From Bacteroidota bacterium (GTDB lineage Bacteria > Bacteroidota > Bacteroidia > Flavobacteriales_D > Crocinitomicaceae), in assembly GCA_030148165.1 (NCBI GenBank), contig JASBTZ010000013.1:186001-250000 (forward strand): a stretch of 64,000 bases of DNA. The letters run 5' to 3'. This document shows positions 52,676 through 62,889 of the stretch, piece by piece. Each line of letters begins with the position of its first letter. Position 1 is the stretch's first letter. Made by a program: the position numbers and the translations under genes. The notes under the pieces were generated by a model. It saw nothing but the letters and a program-made list of their open reading frames with translations, did not search any database and was not told the origin of the DNA.

Positions 52676-54069
52676 GAAAGAATCAATCCATAACAGGAAA
52701 TTTTGATTGGATTCTGTTCATTGTGTACATAATCTTAATTGGAATGGGGCTGGCAACCGTTTACTCAGTTGCTTATGACCCTGAATATCCAAGTATCTTC
52801 GCCTTTTCCAAGGTATACGGCCGTCAGGTTATGTGGATCGCCGTCTCCTTATTCCTGGGGCTTCTCGTGTTTTTGATTGACTCCGACATCTATCGAAAAT
52901 TCTCAGTTCCCATATATGTATTCACCATCACCTTACTCGTGATCGTATTATTCATGCCTGAAAAGAACGGTGCCCGTGCCTGGCTCGGCATCGGATCTTT
53001 TGGAATACAACCAGCTGAATTTGCCAAAATAGGAACCGCAATTTTACTGGCCCGTTTCCTCAGTTCATTGAATCTGAAACAACAAAACATCCGAACGGTC
53101 TTAATCGCCAATAGCATCATTCTTGTTCCAATGGTGCTGATCCTGCTACAACCTGATGCCGGAACTTTCGTTGTTTTCACCGCCTTTCTTTTTGTTATGT
53201 ACCGTGAGGGCGTTACCTATGATCCGCTCGTGTTACGACTGGTTAATATCATTCCGGGTATCAAATTCAAACAAACCTGGGTGGGAAGTCACTTTATTCC
53301 CATACTATTCGTCATCGTCTTCCTTAGTGTGGTTACTTTGCTTGTAAGTAATCAAACCATCACGTTCGAGTCTTTTCCTGACGTTGAATTGCCCGGCTAT
53401 TACGGTGTGCTGTTTTTTATCTTTATTATCGTTCTGGTAGGCTATCTTATCATGCGATGGTTGTTTTCTAAAAGAGAGCGAAAAAGGGCATTGATCATTG
53501 CGATAATGGCTTTTGTAATGTCAGCCGGTATCATTAAAGTTGTGAGTTTTACCTTCGATAAACTGGCAGATCACCAAAAAGAACGGATAGAACTTGTACT
53601 AAAGCTGAAAGAAGACCCTGACGGAGATGATTATAACCGAAATCGAGCTATGGCAGCTGTTGGTTCAGGAGGCTTATTTGGTAAAGGATACCGTAAAGCA
53701 TCCGTATCCAGTGTCAGAACTAATCACGTTCCCGAAAGTGAAACTGATTTCATTTTTTGTCCATTTGCGGAAGAATGGGGTTTTGCCGGATCGTTAATAC
53801 TCGTATTTCTATATATGTTCATGATGATACGGATTATCATGATAGCCGAACGACAGCGGTCATCATTCAATCGCATTTACGCCTATTCTGTGGCAATGAT
53901 CTTGTTTTATCATTTCGCCATCAACATCGGAATGAACATTGAATTCGCACCGGTTATCGGGATTCCTTTGCCCTTTTTTAGCTATGGAGGTTCTTCTATG
54001 ATGTCTTTTTCGATTATGATGTTCATTCTTCTAAAGCTGGATAGTCAAAGAAAAGATGTGTTAAATTGA
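52672..54069 (+). CDS. rodA: Rod shape-determining glycosyltransferase RodA
   Basis: RodA is a SEDS-family peptidoglycan polymerase that works with PBP2. The 465 residues contain about ten membrane segments. SEDS hallmarks are GARAWLGIGSFGIQPAEFAK, LLQPDAGTFVVF, VPESETDFIFCPFAEEWGF and GIPLPFFSYGGSSM. The long central insertion (about 205-285, with QTWVGSHFIPILFVIVF and a charged loop before it) is common in Bacteroidota RodA. The start overlaps the pbp2 stop by ATGA. Confidence 0.96.
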   Translation: MRKNQSITGNFDWILFIVYIILIGMGLATVYSVAYDPEYPSIFAFSKVYGRQVMWIAVSLFLGLLVFLIDSDIYRKFSVPIYVFTITLLVIVLFMPEKNGARAWLGIGSFGIQPAEFAKIGTAILLARFLSSLNLKQQNIRTVLIANSIILVPMVLILLQPDAGTFVVFTAFLFVMYREGVTYDPLVLRLVNIIPGIKFKQTWVGSHFIPILFVIVFLSVVTLLVSNQTITFESFPDVELPGYYGVLFFIFIIVLVGYLIMRWLFSKRERKRALIIAIMAFVMSAGIIKVVSFTFDKLADHQKERIELVLKLKEDPDGDDYNRNRAMAAVGSGGLFGKGYRKASVSSVRTNHVPESETDFIFCPFAEEWGFAGSLILVFLYMFMMIRIIMIAERQRSSFNRIYAYSVAMILFYHFAINIGMNIEFAPVIGIPLPFFSYGGSSMMSFSIMMFILLKLDSQRKDVLN

Positions 54070-54130
54070 CTTAAATCAAATACTTTGATCGTACGATATT
54101 CGTTATTTTTACAATGAATCGCACAGCTCC

Positions 54131-56623
54131 ATGGAAAAGAACCAGAACAAACTCAAATTCACAAAGCGAACCACAAGGATTATATACGTAGTTCTTTGGT
54201 TTTTCGCAATGCTTCCTGTAATCACACTCGGCTATCTCATTTATTCTCAACCGGAAGATGAATTGCCTTCTATTGAAATGTTGGAGAATCCTCCTGAATT
54301 ATTGGCCTCAGTTGTGCTGGCCGATGACGGCGAAACCGAGCTGGGTAGATATTGGAAAGTAAACCGAACTACAGTCGAATACAAAGACATTTCACCCAAT
54401 GTAATAAATGCTCTGATAGCAACCGAGGATGAACGATTTATGGATCATTCAGGGATTGATTTCAGAGCACTGGGAAGAGCCGTTGTGAATTTCGGTAAAG
54501 CGGGAGGCGCTTCAACAATAACACAGCAGTTAGCGAAACTCCTATTTACCTTGCAGGAACGAGATCGAATTGCACGATTAAAAGCGGAAGGTAAAGAAGT
54601 TCCTGATACAGGTTCCGGTCTTTCAAAGCGATTGAATGAAAAAATTAAAGAAAATATCATCGCGGTCAGACTTGAAGAACGATATACCAAAGAAGAGATC
54701 ATCACGATGTATCTCAATCAATTTGATTTTCTTCACAATGCAGTTGGAATTGAAAATGCAGCTAAAGTATATTTCAATAAGAAACCGATTGATCTAGATA
54801 AAAATGAGGCAGCCATTCTGGTGGGAATGTGTAAGAACCCTTCCCGTATTAACCCATACACTTACCAGGTGAAAAATTATCGCCTCAAAGTATCGGCGCG
54901 AGAGAATATTCCGGCGGAACAAGTAACGGATGCTCAAATCAACGAACTGCGCTCAAAGGATAGTTTGATCGCCATTCGAAGAAGGAATACTGTTTTGGAC
55001 CAGTGGTTAAAAAATAGTGAAAAGGACAATGCCAACATCGATGTCAAAATCACTCAAGAAGAGTGTGACTCGCTCAAACAACTGCCTATTCTAACTGATT
55101 ATCAGGTAGTGGATCACAAGCAGGGAATTGCTCCTTATTTCAGGGAATCACTTCGTGCTGAATTGAGTGCTTTATTCAAAGAAAAGGACGAAAATGGCAA
55201 ACTCAAATACGCTAAAGAAGATGGCTCTGCTTATGATATTTATCGTGACGGATTAAAGATCTATACAACGATCAACGTCAATTTGCAAAAGTATGCTGAA
55301 GCTGCGGTCGAAAAACACCTGAAAGAAGACCTTCAGCCAGAGTTCACCAAGAACAACCTGAAGATGAAGCGTTTCCCGTTCAATGATGTTCTTGATCAGC
55401 GAAGATTCTCAGATGAAAGTGTAGAAAGACTAATGAACTCAGGTAGAAAAAATTCAGATAGATACCGGAATCTGAAAAAGCAAGGTATGAGTGAAAAGGA
55501 GATCATTAAGACCTTCGAAATCAAAACCCCTATGCGCGTATTCTCATGGGATGGTGAAATCGACACGGTAATGACTCCGAATGATTCCATTCGTTATTAC
55601 AAGAATTTACTACGCGCTGGACTGATGTCGATGGATCCTTCAACCGGGTTTATTAAAGCCTGGGTCGGTGGAACGAATTTTAATCACTTTGCATTTGATC
55701 ATGTTAAAACCGGAAAACGCCAGGTTGGATCAACGATCAAGCCTTTTGTTTATTCAACAGCTATAGCGATGGGCGTTGTTAAACCATGCACGAAATTTGA
55801 ACCGGGAACGTCCTATTGCGTTGATGTGATCGGAGAAAACAACAAGCTTACCAAGCAGTGGTGCCCACGAGGAGATATTCCAAAGAAAAACCCAACCGTT
55901 GCAAATGGCTTGGCTAATTCGAGTAACCCAATAACCGTAGCGGTAATGTCCAGAATGGGTGGATATGCAGGACCTAAGAATATTTCCAAATTGTTAAAAG
56001 ATCTCAAGATTAACTTAAGGCCGGAAGATGAGGTGCCGTCTATGTGTTTGGGAGTAATGGACCTGTCATTATACGAAATGGTTGGTGCACAGGCCATGTT
56101 CGTTAATCAGGGAATTTATATAGAGCCCACAACAGTATTGCGAATCGAAGATCGAAATGGAAACGTCATATACAGTGCTGACCCATATGCCAAAGAAGTG
56201 ATGAATTCGCACGTAGCCTACACCACTTTGGACATGATGAAGGGTGTAGTTGGATGGGGAACTAGTCATAGCTTAAAATGGCATCCTAAATGGGGTGGTC
56301 TTTCTGATATCCCAATGGCAGGTAAAACGGGAACGACCCAAAACAACTCAGATGGCTGGTACATGGGACTGACTCCAGATTTGGTTACCGGAATTTGGGT
56401 AGGAGCAGAAGATCGAGCAGTGCGTTTCAGGTTGATGGCCTGGGGACAGGGTGCCCGGATGGCGCTGCCTATATGGGGATATTATATGCAACAAGTATAC
56501 AAAGACAGTGAACTTGGAATCTCCAAAGAGGATTTTGAAGTGCCGATCGGATATGATCCGGAAATGTTCTCATGTGATGGTGACGGTCAATCCAGCGATA
56601 TCCCTAACTTTGGTGTCAAGTAA
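54131..56623 (+). CDS. Penicillin-binding protein 1A (bifunctional glycosyltransferase/transpeptidase)
   Basis: This 830-residue class A PBP has an N-terminal helix ([23 protein letters not shown]), then a GT51 glycosyltransferase ([37 protein letters not shown], and [30 protein letters not shown]). The transpeptidase has SxxK (S534, GSTIK), SSN (NSSNP) and KTGT (GKTGTTQN). The C-terminus is short. It follows rodA after about 60 bases and belongs functionally to the same elongation set. Confidence 0.96.
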   Translation: MEKNQNKLKFTKRTTRIIYVVLWFFAMLPVITLGYLIYSQPEDELPSIEMLENPPELLASVVLADDGETELGRYWKVNRTTVEYKDISPNVINALIATEDERFMDHSGIDFRALGRAVVNFGKAGGASTITQQLAKLLFTLQERDRIARLKAEGKEVPDTGSGLSKRLNEKIKENIIAVRLEERYTKEEIITMYLNQFDFLHNAVGIENAAKVYFNKKPIDLDKNEAAILVGMCKNPSRINPYTYQVKNYRLKVSARENIPAEQVTDAQINELRSKDSLIAIRRRNTVLDQWLKNSEKDNANIDVKITQEECDSLKQLPILTDYQVVDHKQGIAPYFRESLRAELSALFKEKDENGKLKYAKEDGSAYDIYRDGLKIYTTINVNLQKYAEAAVEKHLKEDLQPEFTKNNLKMKRFPFNDVLDQRRFSDESVERLMNSGRKNSDRYRNLKKQGMSEKEIIKTFEIKTPMRVFSWDGEIDTVMTPNDSIRYYKNLLRAGLMSMDPSTGFIKAWVGGTNFNHFAFDHVKTGKRQVGSTIKPFVYSTAIAMGVVKPCTKFEPGTSYCVDVIGENNKLTKQWCPRGDIPKKNPTVANGLANSSNPITVAVMSRMGGYAGPKNISKLLKDLKINLRPEDEVPSMCLGVMDLSLYEMVGAQAMFVNQGIYIEPTTVLRIEDRNGNVIYSADPYAKEVMNSHVAYTTLDMMKGVVGWGTSHSLKWHPKWGGLSDIPMAGKTGTTQNNSDGWYMGLTPDLVTGIWVGAEDRAVRFRLMAWGQGARMALPIWGYYMQQVYKDSELGISKEDFEVPIGYDPEMFSCDGDGQSSDIPNFGVK

Positions 56624-56631
56624 ATCATATT

Positions 56632-57330
56632 ATGAATAAGGTAGTTAAAGATGTTGAGCAGGCACTAGAGGGTGTAGAAAGCGGTATGACACTAATGCTT
56701 GGAGGATTCGGGCTTTGTGGAATACCCGAGAATTCAATCGCTCAATTAGTTAAGATGGGAGTAAGCGACCTAACTTGTATTTCGAATAATGCAGGGGTCG
56801 ATGATTTTGGATTAGGCTTATTACTTCAAGGCAAACAGATCAAAAAAATGATCTCTTCCTACGTGGGAGAAAACGATGAGTTTGAGCGACAAATGCTTTC
56901 TGGTGAATTAGAGGTTGACCTCATCCCTCAAGGGTCGCTTGCAGAAAGATGTCGCGCAGGTGGTGCAGGTGTTCCAGCCTTCTTCACTCCGGCTGGTTTT
57001 GGTACAGAAATCGCTGAAGGAAAAGAAGTACGAGAGTACAATGGCAAACCTCACATTCTGGAATCAGCCCTAACGGCTGACTTCGCTATCGTCAAAGCAT
57101 GGAAAGGAGATACGGAAGGGAATCTGATCTACAAAGCTACAGCAAGAAATTTTAATCCATTAATGGCTATGGCCGGAAAAATTACGATTGCTGAAGTGGA
57201 AGAATTGGTTCCGGCAGGAGAGCTGGACCCCAATTTTATTCATACACCCGGAATCTTCGTTCAGCGAATTTTCCAAGGAGAAAAGTTTGAAAAGCGAATT
57301 GAGCAAAGAACAGTTCGACCAAAAGAATAA
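56632..57330 (+). CDS. scoA: Succinyl-CoA:3-ketoacid CoA-transferase, subunit A
   Basis: This subunit and the next transfer CoA from succinyl-CoA to acetoacetate. The 232 residues include [16 protein letters not shown], the motif [41 protein letters not shown] and [10 protein letters not shown]. It lies eight bases after PBP1A and four bases before subunit B. A ketone-body or polyhydroxybutyrate breakdown role is inferred. Confidence 0.96.
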   Translation: MNKVVKDVEQALEGVESGMTLMLGGFGLCGIPENSIAQLVKMGVSDLTCISNNAGVDDFGLGLLLQGKQIKKMISSYVGENDEFERQMLSGELEVDLIPQGSLAERCRAGGAGVPAFFTPAGFGTEIAEGKEVREYNGKPHILESALTADFAIVKAWKGDTEGNLIYKATARNFNPLMAMAGKITIAEVEELVPAGELDPNFIHTPGIFVQRIFQGEKFEKRIEQRTVRPKE

Positions 57331-57334
57331 GACA

Positions 57335-57994
57335 ATGGCACTAGATAAAAACGGAATAGCAAAAAGAATCGCTCAGGAACTGCGCGACGGATATTATGTA
57401 AATCTTGGTATTGGAATTCCAACCCTTGTTGCCAACTATATCCCTGAAGGAATTGAGGTAGAATTTCAATCCGAAAACGGAATCCTCGGAATGGGACCAT
57501 TTCCATTCGAAGGAGAAGAGGATGCAGATCTGATCAATGCCGGTAAGCAGACTATTACTGCACGCAATGGTGCCGTGTTCTTTGATTCGGCGACATCATT
57601 TGCAATGATACGAGGACAGCATGTACAGCTTACCGTATTGGGAGCAATGGAGGTTGCACAAAATGGTGATATCGCCAATTGGAAAATTCCAGGTAAGATG
57701 GTAAAAGGAATGGGGGGTGCCATGGATCTTGTTGCGTCAGCAGATAACATAATTGTTGCCATGATGCACACCAACCGTGCAGGAGAATCCAAACTTTTGA
57801 AGGAGTGCACACTTCCACTGACAGGTGTAAACTGTGTGAGTAAAGTTGTTACGAATCTTGCCGTTCTTGAAATCAGAGACAATCAGTTTCATTTAGTAGA
57901 GCGCGCACCGGGCGTTTCTGTTGAAGAAATTCAGGCGGCAACCTCCGGCGATCTAGTTATTCCGGATCATGTCCCTGAGATGAATCTCGATTAA
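57335..57994 (+). CDS. scoB: Succinyl-CoA:3-ketoacid CoA-transferase, subunit B
   Basis: The 219 residues start at the ATG at 57335; the frame can be opened to 57188 but that overlaps subunit A. The catalytic glutamate is in QSENGILGMGPFP (S-E-N-G). Other motifs are YVNLGIGIPTLVANY, GAMEVAQNGDIANWKIPGKMVKGMGGAMDL and a VISKVVTNLAV-like block (CVSKVVTNLAVLEI). Together with the preceding gene it forms the heterotetrameric enzyme. Confidence 0.96.
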   Translation: MALDKNGIAKRIAQELRDGYYVNLGIGIPTLVANYIPEGIEVEFQSENGILGMGPFPFEGEEDADLINAGKQTITARNGAVFFDSATSFAMIRGQHVQLTVLGAMEVAQNGDIANWKIPGKMVKGMGGAMDLVASADNIIVAMMHTNRAGESKLLKECTLPLTGVNCVSKVVTNLAVLEIRDNQFHLVERAPGVSVEEIQAATSGDLVIPDHVPEMNLD

Positions 57995-58003
57995 TTTTAT
58001 CGC

Positions 58004-58549
58004 ATGTCGGAAAGTCTTCAGGTTGAGCTTGCTGATCTGAACAAGTTAAATGGTCAGGAGGTAAAAAAGCTTTTTGATATCATGATACATGGCTATGCAA
58101 CTACCGAAGCAGAAGTCTGGGGACCTAACTACATGCGAATGCCTTTCGAAGAATTTAACGAAGTGATCACCAGTGGTCAGTTATTTATTGCGCGATTGAA
58201 TAACGAGCTTGTCGGAAGCATTCAAGTAAAACCACTAACCGAAGACACTTATGTATTTGGACTACTTTCTGCGGACTTTAATCAAAAAGGAAAAGGTATT
58301 GGGCGTAAACTAATTGAAACAGCTGAAGATCATGCCCGACAGGCAGGCGCAAATTATATGCAACTCGAAATTCTAAGACCTCTGGATATCGATGTCCCTT
58401 TTAAGACTGTGCTAAAAGATTGGTATGAAGGAATGGGGTACAAACTTGAGTCTACCATGACATTCATTGAGCGTAAGCCTCACAGAACAGAAAAAGCTAA
58501 GCAACTAATAAGGCCATCTGTTTTTGACTGCTACTTGAAGGAACTCTAA
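58004..58549 (+). CDS. GNAT family N-acetyltransferase
   Basis: This 181-residue protein has a GNAT acetyl-CoA fold: FIARLNNELVGSIQVKPL, then YVFGLLSADFNQKGKGIGRKLIETAEDHARQAGANYMQLEIL, where QKGKGIG is the pyrophosphate-binding loop. The substrate is unknown. It lies nine bases after scoB and is convergent with nadD, one base away. Confidence 0.88.
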   Translation: MSESLQVELADLNKLNGQEVKKLFDIMIHGYATTEAEVWGPNYMRMPFEEFNEVITSGQLFIARLNNELVGSIQVKPLTEDTYVFGLLSADFNQKGKGIGRKLIETAEDHARQAGANYMQLEILRPLDIDVPFKTVLKDWYEGMGYKLESTMTFIERKPHRTEKAKQLIRPSVFDCYLKEL

Positions 58550-59161
58550 TTACTTATAGAAGTTCATTTCATCAATGTAGTTGAAGACTGCCTCCGTCAA
58601 TAGGTAACGCACAGACCTTCCCTCTTTGATTGACTGACGAATATGACTGGCCGATATCTTCATGACGGGTCCGTTTTCGAGAAATGAAATATTCGGATGA
58701 TCATATAATTCACTGCTTTTATTCGGTTCGTTCATTAAACGCTCGTGGTAGGTAACCGGTCTTGGGTAAATGTAAATCTGATAATTCTCCAAGATGTGCT
58801 CGTAGTTCTTCCATTTGTGAAAGGTATACATGTTGTCTTCGCCAAAGATCAGCGCAAAAGCTGTATCAGGATGTTTCTCCTTCAAGTAGGCAAGGGTGTT
58901 TACCGTGTAGCTCGGCTGAGACAGATTAAACTCGATGTCTGAGGCTTTTAATTTTGGATTGTCCAGAATTGCTTCGCGAACCAGTGCCATGCGATGATAA
59001 TCTTCCAGTAATGATTTCTTTTCCTTGTGCGGGTTATGAGGGCTGACAACAAACCAAACCTCATCCAGTTCGGTGTGATCTGCCATGTGTTCAGCGATAA
59101 TCAGATGACCGACGTGAATGGGATTGAATGATCCAAAAAATAAACCAACCTTTTTCATCAT
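58550..59161 (-). CDS. nadD: Nicotinate-nucleotide adenylyltransferase
   Basis: NadD adenylates nicotinate mononucleotide in NAD synthesis. The 203-residue protein has the nucleotidyltransferase motif GLFFGSFNPIHVGHL and the C-terminal ISASHIRQSIKEG (ISxxxIR type). The start was set at 59161, where ATG overlaps the gmk stop (ATGA); a second ATG follows directly. It is the last gene of the minus-strand run from kmo. Confidence 0.96.
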   Translation of the reverse strand: MMKKVGLFFGSFNPIHVGHLIIAEHMADHTELDEVWFVVSPHNPHKEKKSLLEDYHRMALVREAILDNPKLKASDIEFNLSQPSYTVNTLAYLKEKHPDTAFALIFGEDNMYTFHKWKNYEHILENYQIYIYPRPVTYHERLMNEPNKSSELYDHPNISFLENGPVMKISASHIRQSIKEGRSVRYLLTEAVFNYIDEMNFYK

Positions 59162-59736
59162 TTCTCAAGAAATTCAGCTACTAGTTCTTCCGCTTTTGTA
59201 AAAGCTTGTTCCAAATCATCATTCACCAATACATAATCGAATTCCGAAGCAAATGCCAGCTCTTTGGTCGCTTTATCCATTCGTTGCCTGATCTTGTCTT
59301 CGGATTCAGTGCTCCGTTTTCTCAATCTAACCTCAAGCTCTTCATAACTCGGTGGCTGAACAAATATAGCGAAGGCATTATCCTTGAATTGTTTTTTCAA
59401 ATTCAATCCACCTATAACATCTACATCAAAAATGACTGCCTTTCCTTCGCTCCATATTCTTTCAATCTCAGATTTCAATGTTCCGTAGAAATTATTTGTG
59501 TAAACTTCTTCCCACTCAATAAAAGCATCCTCTTTAATTTTCTCTTTGAAGCCTTCCAGACCTAAAAAATGATAATCCACCCCATCACGCTCATTCTCTC
59601 TTGGCTCACGACTACACGCCGAAACGGAAAATTCAAGTCCAAGACCCGTCTTCAGTAGATGATGAACGATGGTAGTCTTCCCGGCTCCGGAAGGGGCAGA
59701 AAAAATGATGCATTTTCCATTGTTCTTCAAATCCAT
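59158..59736 (-). CDS. gmk: Guanylate kinase
   Basis: This enzyme phosphorylates GMP to GDP. The 192 residues contain the P-loop SAPSGAGKTTIVHHLL and SREPRENERDGVDYHFL for GMP binding, then FIEWEEVYTNNFYGT. It is co-transcribed with yicC (12 bases upstream) and nadD (overlap), a common Bacteroidota arrangement. Confidence 0.97.
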   Translation of the reverse strand: MDLKNNGKCIIFSAPSGAGKTTIVHHLLKTGLGLEFSVSACSREPRENERDGVDYHFLGLEGFKEKIKEDAFIEWEEVYTNNFYGTLKSEIERIWSEGKAVIFDVDVIGGLNLKKQFKDNAFAIFVQPPSYEELEVRLRKRSTESEDKIRQRMDKATKELAFASEFDYVLVNDDLEQAFTKAEELVAEFLEK

Positions 59737-59748
59737 TTTCGTCCTTGA

Positions 59749-60612
59749 TTAAAGGGTGTTTAAAATTTGTTCTTTGATTTTTTCAAGTGCATCCTTCATT
59801 CCGATGACAATCTTCTGCATGTCCGCTTGATTACTCTTGCTGCCAAGAGTGTTGACCTCACGACCGATTTCCTGACAAATGAAACCTAATTTCTTGCCTG
59901 AATGTTCATTTCGCATCGTTTCTTCAAAATAATCCAGGTGATTACTCAATCTCATTTTTTCCTCCGAAATATCCAGCTTCTCCAGATAATAGATCATTTC
60001 CTGCTCAAAGCGATTTTCGTCATATGCTCCTTCTACTTCCTCCAGACCCTTTTTCATTCGCTCGCGAATGACCTGCACACGTTGCTCTTCGTATTGTGGT
60101 ACCTCATTAAGAAGATTTCGAATTTCATCGATTCTGCTTTTAAACTCCCCTTCGAGTTCCGACCCTTCTTTTCTTCTGAATTGGTTCAATTGATCAAGGG
60201 CTTCTTTAATCAGACTAAACACCCAGCTTTTTTCATCTTCATCGAGCTCCTCTTTCGTGGTCTCATAAATGTCGGGCATACGCATCACCAATGGAAGAAG
60301 GTCGCTAGTAGAGTCTCCCAACTGATCACGTAATGATTTTAATTCGTTATAATATGACTGAGCCAGGCTTTTGTTAATGGAAACGTTACTTTCTTCACCA
60401 ACACTGTCAATAGATAAGTTGAAGTCTACTTTTCCTCTTTCCAGTTCGACAGAAATCAGCTTTCTTACGTCGCCGTCAAGCTCCTTATACTGGAGCGGTA
60501 GTCTTGCGTTAAGGTCAAGCGACTTACTATTAAGAGAACGAATCTCAACAGAAACCTTTTTAGTTCCCTTACTACCACTTGCCTTGCCGAAGCCTGTCAT
60601 TGATCTGAGCAT
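59749..60612 (-). CDS. YicC/YloC-family endoribonuclease
   Basis: YicC proteins are endoribonucleases that affect small-RNA and mRNA decay. The 287-residue protein has the family start MLRSMTGFGKA, the segment SVEIRSLNSKSLDLNARLP and the C-terminal GFICQEIGREVNTLGSKSNQADMQKIVIGMKDALEKIKEQ. Two acidic helices around EEQRVQVIRERMKKGLEEVEGAYDENRFEQEM also match. It lies directly upstream of gmk, as in many bacteria. Confidence 0.95.
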   Translation of the reverse strand: MLRSMTGFGKASGSKGTKKVSVEIRSLNSKSLDLNARLPLQYKELDGDVRKLISVELERGKVDFNLSIDSVGEESNVSINKSLAQSYYNELKSLRDQLGDSTSDLLPLVMRMPDIYETTKEELDEDEKSWVFSLIKEALDQLNQFRRKEGSELEGEFKSRIDEIRNLLNEVPQYEEQRVQVIRERMKKGLEEVEGAYDENRFEQEMIYYLEKLDISEEKMRLSNHLDYFEETMRNEHSGKKLGFICQEIGREVNTLGSKSNQADMQKIVIGMKDALEKIKEQILNTL

Positions 60613-60645
60613 ACCGATCTTTTTTTTGTAAAAGTAAGCAGAAAT

Positions 60646-61587
60646 CTAGTTTCCTACCGAACTCTTGCGTTTTAAACGTATGAATGAGCTTGAAGAGGTG
60701 AGATATACCCCGGTAAATATTAACAGCATATAGAGTACCTTTTCTAAGGTAATGGTATCGGTGTAGTCTTCTGCTAGTCCCACTGAACTTAATAGATATG
60801 CAAATAACATAACAAGAACAGGCTGTAGATAAATGTAGGCACTTGAAACAGAAGGAGTAAGAAACTTCAAGCCATAAACGGTAAGTAAATAAGTAAGGAA
60901 CGTCACTCCAAGGATTACAAAAAGAATTACATAGATGATGTCTGCGGGTATTGAGGCGAAATCTGTCATTGACAATTCAGCCAAAGTTGGAGGGTAACAC
61001 ACGACAAATGTCAAGCCGAACGAAAAAACATAAGTAATGACTGTAAGCGGTGCATATTTTTTCATAAGCGGTTTAACAAGCACCAGGTACATCGCATAGC
61101 TCATCGCGTTGATAAAAATAAATATGTCTCCCAAGGTCGAATCTCCGTGGCCGGTTCCAGCGGTGAGCGTCAAAAAAATAGCCCCTATTGCACCCAATAT
61201 GATTCCGAGTGACTTTCTCCAGGTAATTGCCTCCTTGAGGATTAAATACGATAGAAAAACCACCAGAATCGGATTGATCGTCATAATAATTCCCGAGTTA
61301 ATGGATGAGGTCAGACTTAATCCGTGGAAAAAGAACAGTTGATTGATTGTGACACCAAATAATCCACAAGCTGCCAATAAGAAAAAATCCTTTCGATCAA
61401 TTTTTTCCCTAACAAAAAGAAGGTTTATAATCCAGAACAGAAGGGTTGCTCCAGCCGCTCGCAAGAAAATAAATACGCTTGGAGTCAGGTGTTCGGGCAT
61501 CACTCCCTTTGCCACGACATGATTTGCACCATAAAGGGCATTCACAGCAAAGAGTGCCAGGTGTGCCTTAAATAAATTTGACCTCAA
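60646..61587 (-). CDS. DMT superfamily (EamA-type) transporter
   Basis: This 313-residue inner-membrane protein has ten hydrophobic segments in two EamA repeats. The first repeat contains NALYGANHVVAKGVMPEHLTPSVFIFLRAAGATLLFW; the second, ILGVTFLTYLLTVYGLKFLTPSVSSAYIYLQPVLVML. The substrate is unknown; members export amino acids, nucleobases or metabolites. It lies one base after the ArsC-like gene on the same strand. Confidence 0.92.
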   Translation of the reverse strand: MRSNLFKAHLALFAVNALYGANHVVAKGVMPEHLTPSVFIFLRAAGATLLFWIINLLFVREKIDRKDFFLLAACGLFGVTINQLFFFHGLSLTSSINSGIIMTINPILVVFLSYLILKEAITWRKSLGIILGAIGAIFLTLTAGTGHGDSTLGDIFIFINAMSYAMYLVLVKPLMKKYAPLTVITYVFSFGLTFVVCYPPTLAELSMTDFASIPADIIYVILFVILGVTFLTYLLTVYGLKFLTPSVSSAYIYLQPVLVMLFAYLLSSVGLAEDYTDTITLEKVLYMLLIFTGVYLTSSSSFIRLKRKSSVGN

Positions 61588-61944
61588 TCAGCTACGCTTA
61601 AAGGATTCAACGGCAGCCTCTACAACATTCTTCGAATTCCCGACAAATACCTCATCACCGTTGATTATAAACGGTCGTTTCAAAAAGGTATATTCCTCCA
61701 ACATGTATTTCTTGTAATCCTCTTCAGATAAATTCATTTCATTCAAACCCATCGATCGGTACTTCATTGCCTTTTTCGAGAAAAGAGCTTCATAGGAGCC
61801 AACTTTCTCTTTAAGAAAGTCTAGCGTTTCTTCATCGATGTTTTGTTCCTTGATGTTTTGCAGCTCAACATCAGCGCCCGGGTCAAGTTCCTTTAGAATC
61901 CGCTGATTAGTGCTGCAGGTTTTAAGATGAAAGATTTTCTTCAT
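61588..61944 (-). CDS. ArsC/Spx-family protein (arsenate reductase-like)
   Basis: This 118-residue thioredoxin-fold protein has FHLKTCSTNQRILKEL as its redox region, with the single N-terminal Cys of the ArsC/YffB family but no CxxC. The late segment FLKRPFIINGDEVFVGNS fits the family's RPxxxxxxxxxxG end. Lack of arsenic resistance genes nearby argues against a true arsenate reductase; a glutathione-type reductase or an Spx-like role is equally possible. It overlaps the outer-membrane protein gene upstream by one base. Confidence 0.82.
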   Translation of the reverse strand: MKKIFHLKTCSTNQRILKELDPGADVELQNIKEQNIDEETLDFLKEKVGSYEALFSKKAMKYRSMGLNEMNLSEEDYKKYMLEEYTFLKRPFIINGDEVFVGNSKNVVEAAVESFKRS

Positions 61945-62885
61945 TATCTGCCCTTTTGCGTATTCTTATCTTGTTCATTCGTAATACCTGTCTTACATCC
62001 TTTTTGACGTTTAGGTAGGGCAAACATAAATTTCACATGAAACAAAATAGGCCAATATCTGGATGAGAACCAGTGCATGGAAGGATTTCCGAAATAGTTT
62101 GATTTATCTCCACTACCATCAATCCCTGTAGTCGCCGTGTGGTATCCAAGGATAGGAAGTCTTACACCTGGAATAATGAACATTCCTCGTCGTGGGCTAA
62201 ATCCAAATCCCAAACCATAATGTAACTGAGCATGGAATGGCTTGTAGAATTGTGACTCACTTGCAACGATCGGATATGCTCCACCGGTGTAATCTTCTGA
62301 ATCCGTTAAAATGCGATAGTCAAAATTGAAGCCAAGTGAATGATCTAAAAAGAAAGGTAGCTTCTTATCCCTTTTCTTTGGATGGAAATATTGGTTTTTA
62401 TGCAATGAGAATCTACCGTAAATATTACCGTTTGCGAATTGATAAGCTTGTTCATCGGAGGTTGTTGGGGTGCCAAGCGCATCCGTAAAATTTATTTCAA
62501 TGTCTTCCTGACCTCGAAAGTATTTAAAGCCGAGTCCCCAATCGAAATAGCTCAGAAGAATAATATTCTTATCCTTGATCCTGATCTTTGGAAATCGTTT
62601 AGGGAAATGAAACATGCCAACTTCTGCATAAGCCCCTAATTTTCCTTGAGGGTCGTGTAGGTAATTCCCTCTAAAACCACCCGTAGTCATATCAACTTCC
62701 TTTGTTTCATTTTTTCCGGAAGTCATTAAATAGGTCGCCCCCAATTGAAATTGTATCCCATAAGGATTATAGTCCTTGAAACTTCGCGCTCCTCCGAAAG
62801 CTTTTCGCTTCGAATCCGGAGTTAAATCCCTCTGTGCGAAAGAAAATCCTGCCCAGAGAAACACTAATATTAAACCATACTTCAT
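61944..62885 (-). CDS. Outer-membrane beta-barrel protein, unknown function
   Basis: The 313 residues start at the ATG at 62885, giving the signal peptide MKYGLILVFLWAGFSFAQ; the frame to 62912 overlaps the kmo stop. The body has barrel-like strands (GIQFQLGATYLMTSGKN, LSYFDWGLGFKYFRG, LGFNFDYRILTDSEDY, HAQLHYGLGFGFSPRRGMF, WPILFHVKFMFALPKR) and a polar C-terminal tail. I recognise no family. It is translated from the kmo message (five-base gap). Confidence 0.75.
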   Translation of the reverse strand: MKYGLILVFLWAGFSFAQRDLTPDSKRKAFGGARSFKDYNPYGIQFQLGATYLMTSGKNETKEVDMTTGGFRGNYLHDPQGKLGAYAEVGMFHFPKRFPKIRIKDKNIILLSYFDWGLGFKYFRGQEDIEINFTDALGTPTTSDEQAYQFANGNIYGRFSLHKNQYFHPKKRDKKLPFFLDHSLGFNFDYRILTDSEDYTGGAYPIVASESQFYKPFHAQLHYGLGFGFSPRRGMFIIPGVRLPILGYHTATTGIDGSGDKSNYFGNPSMHWFSSRYWPILFHVKFMFALPKRQKGCKTGITNEQDKNTQKGR

Positions 62886-62889
62886 CCCA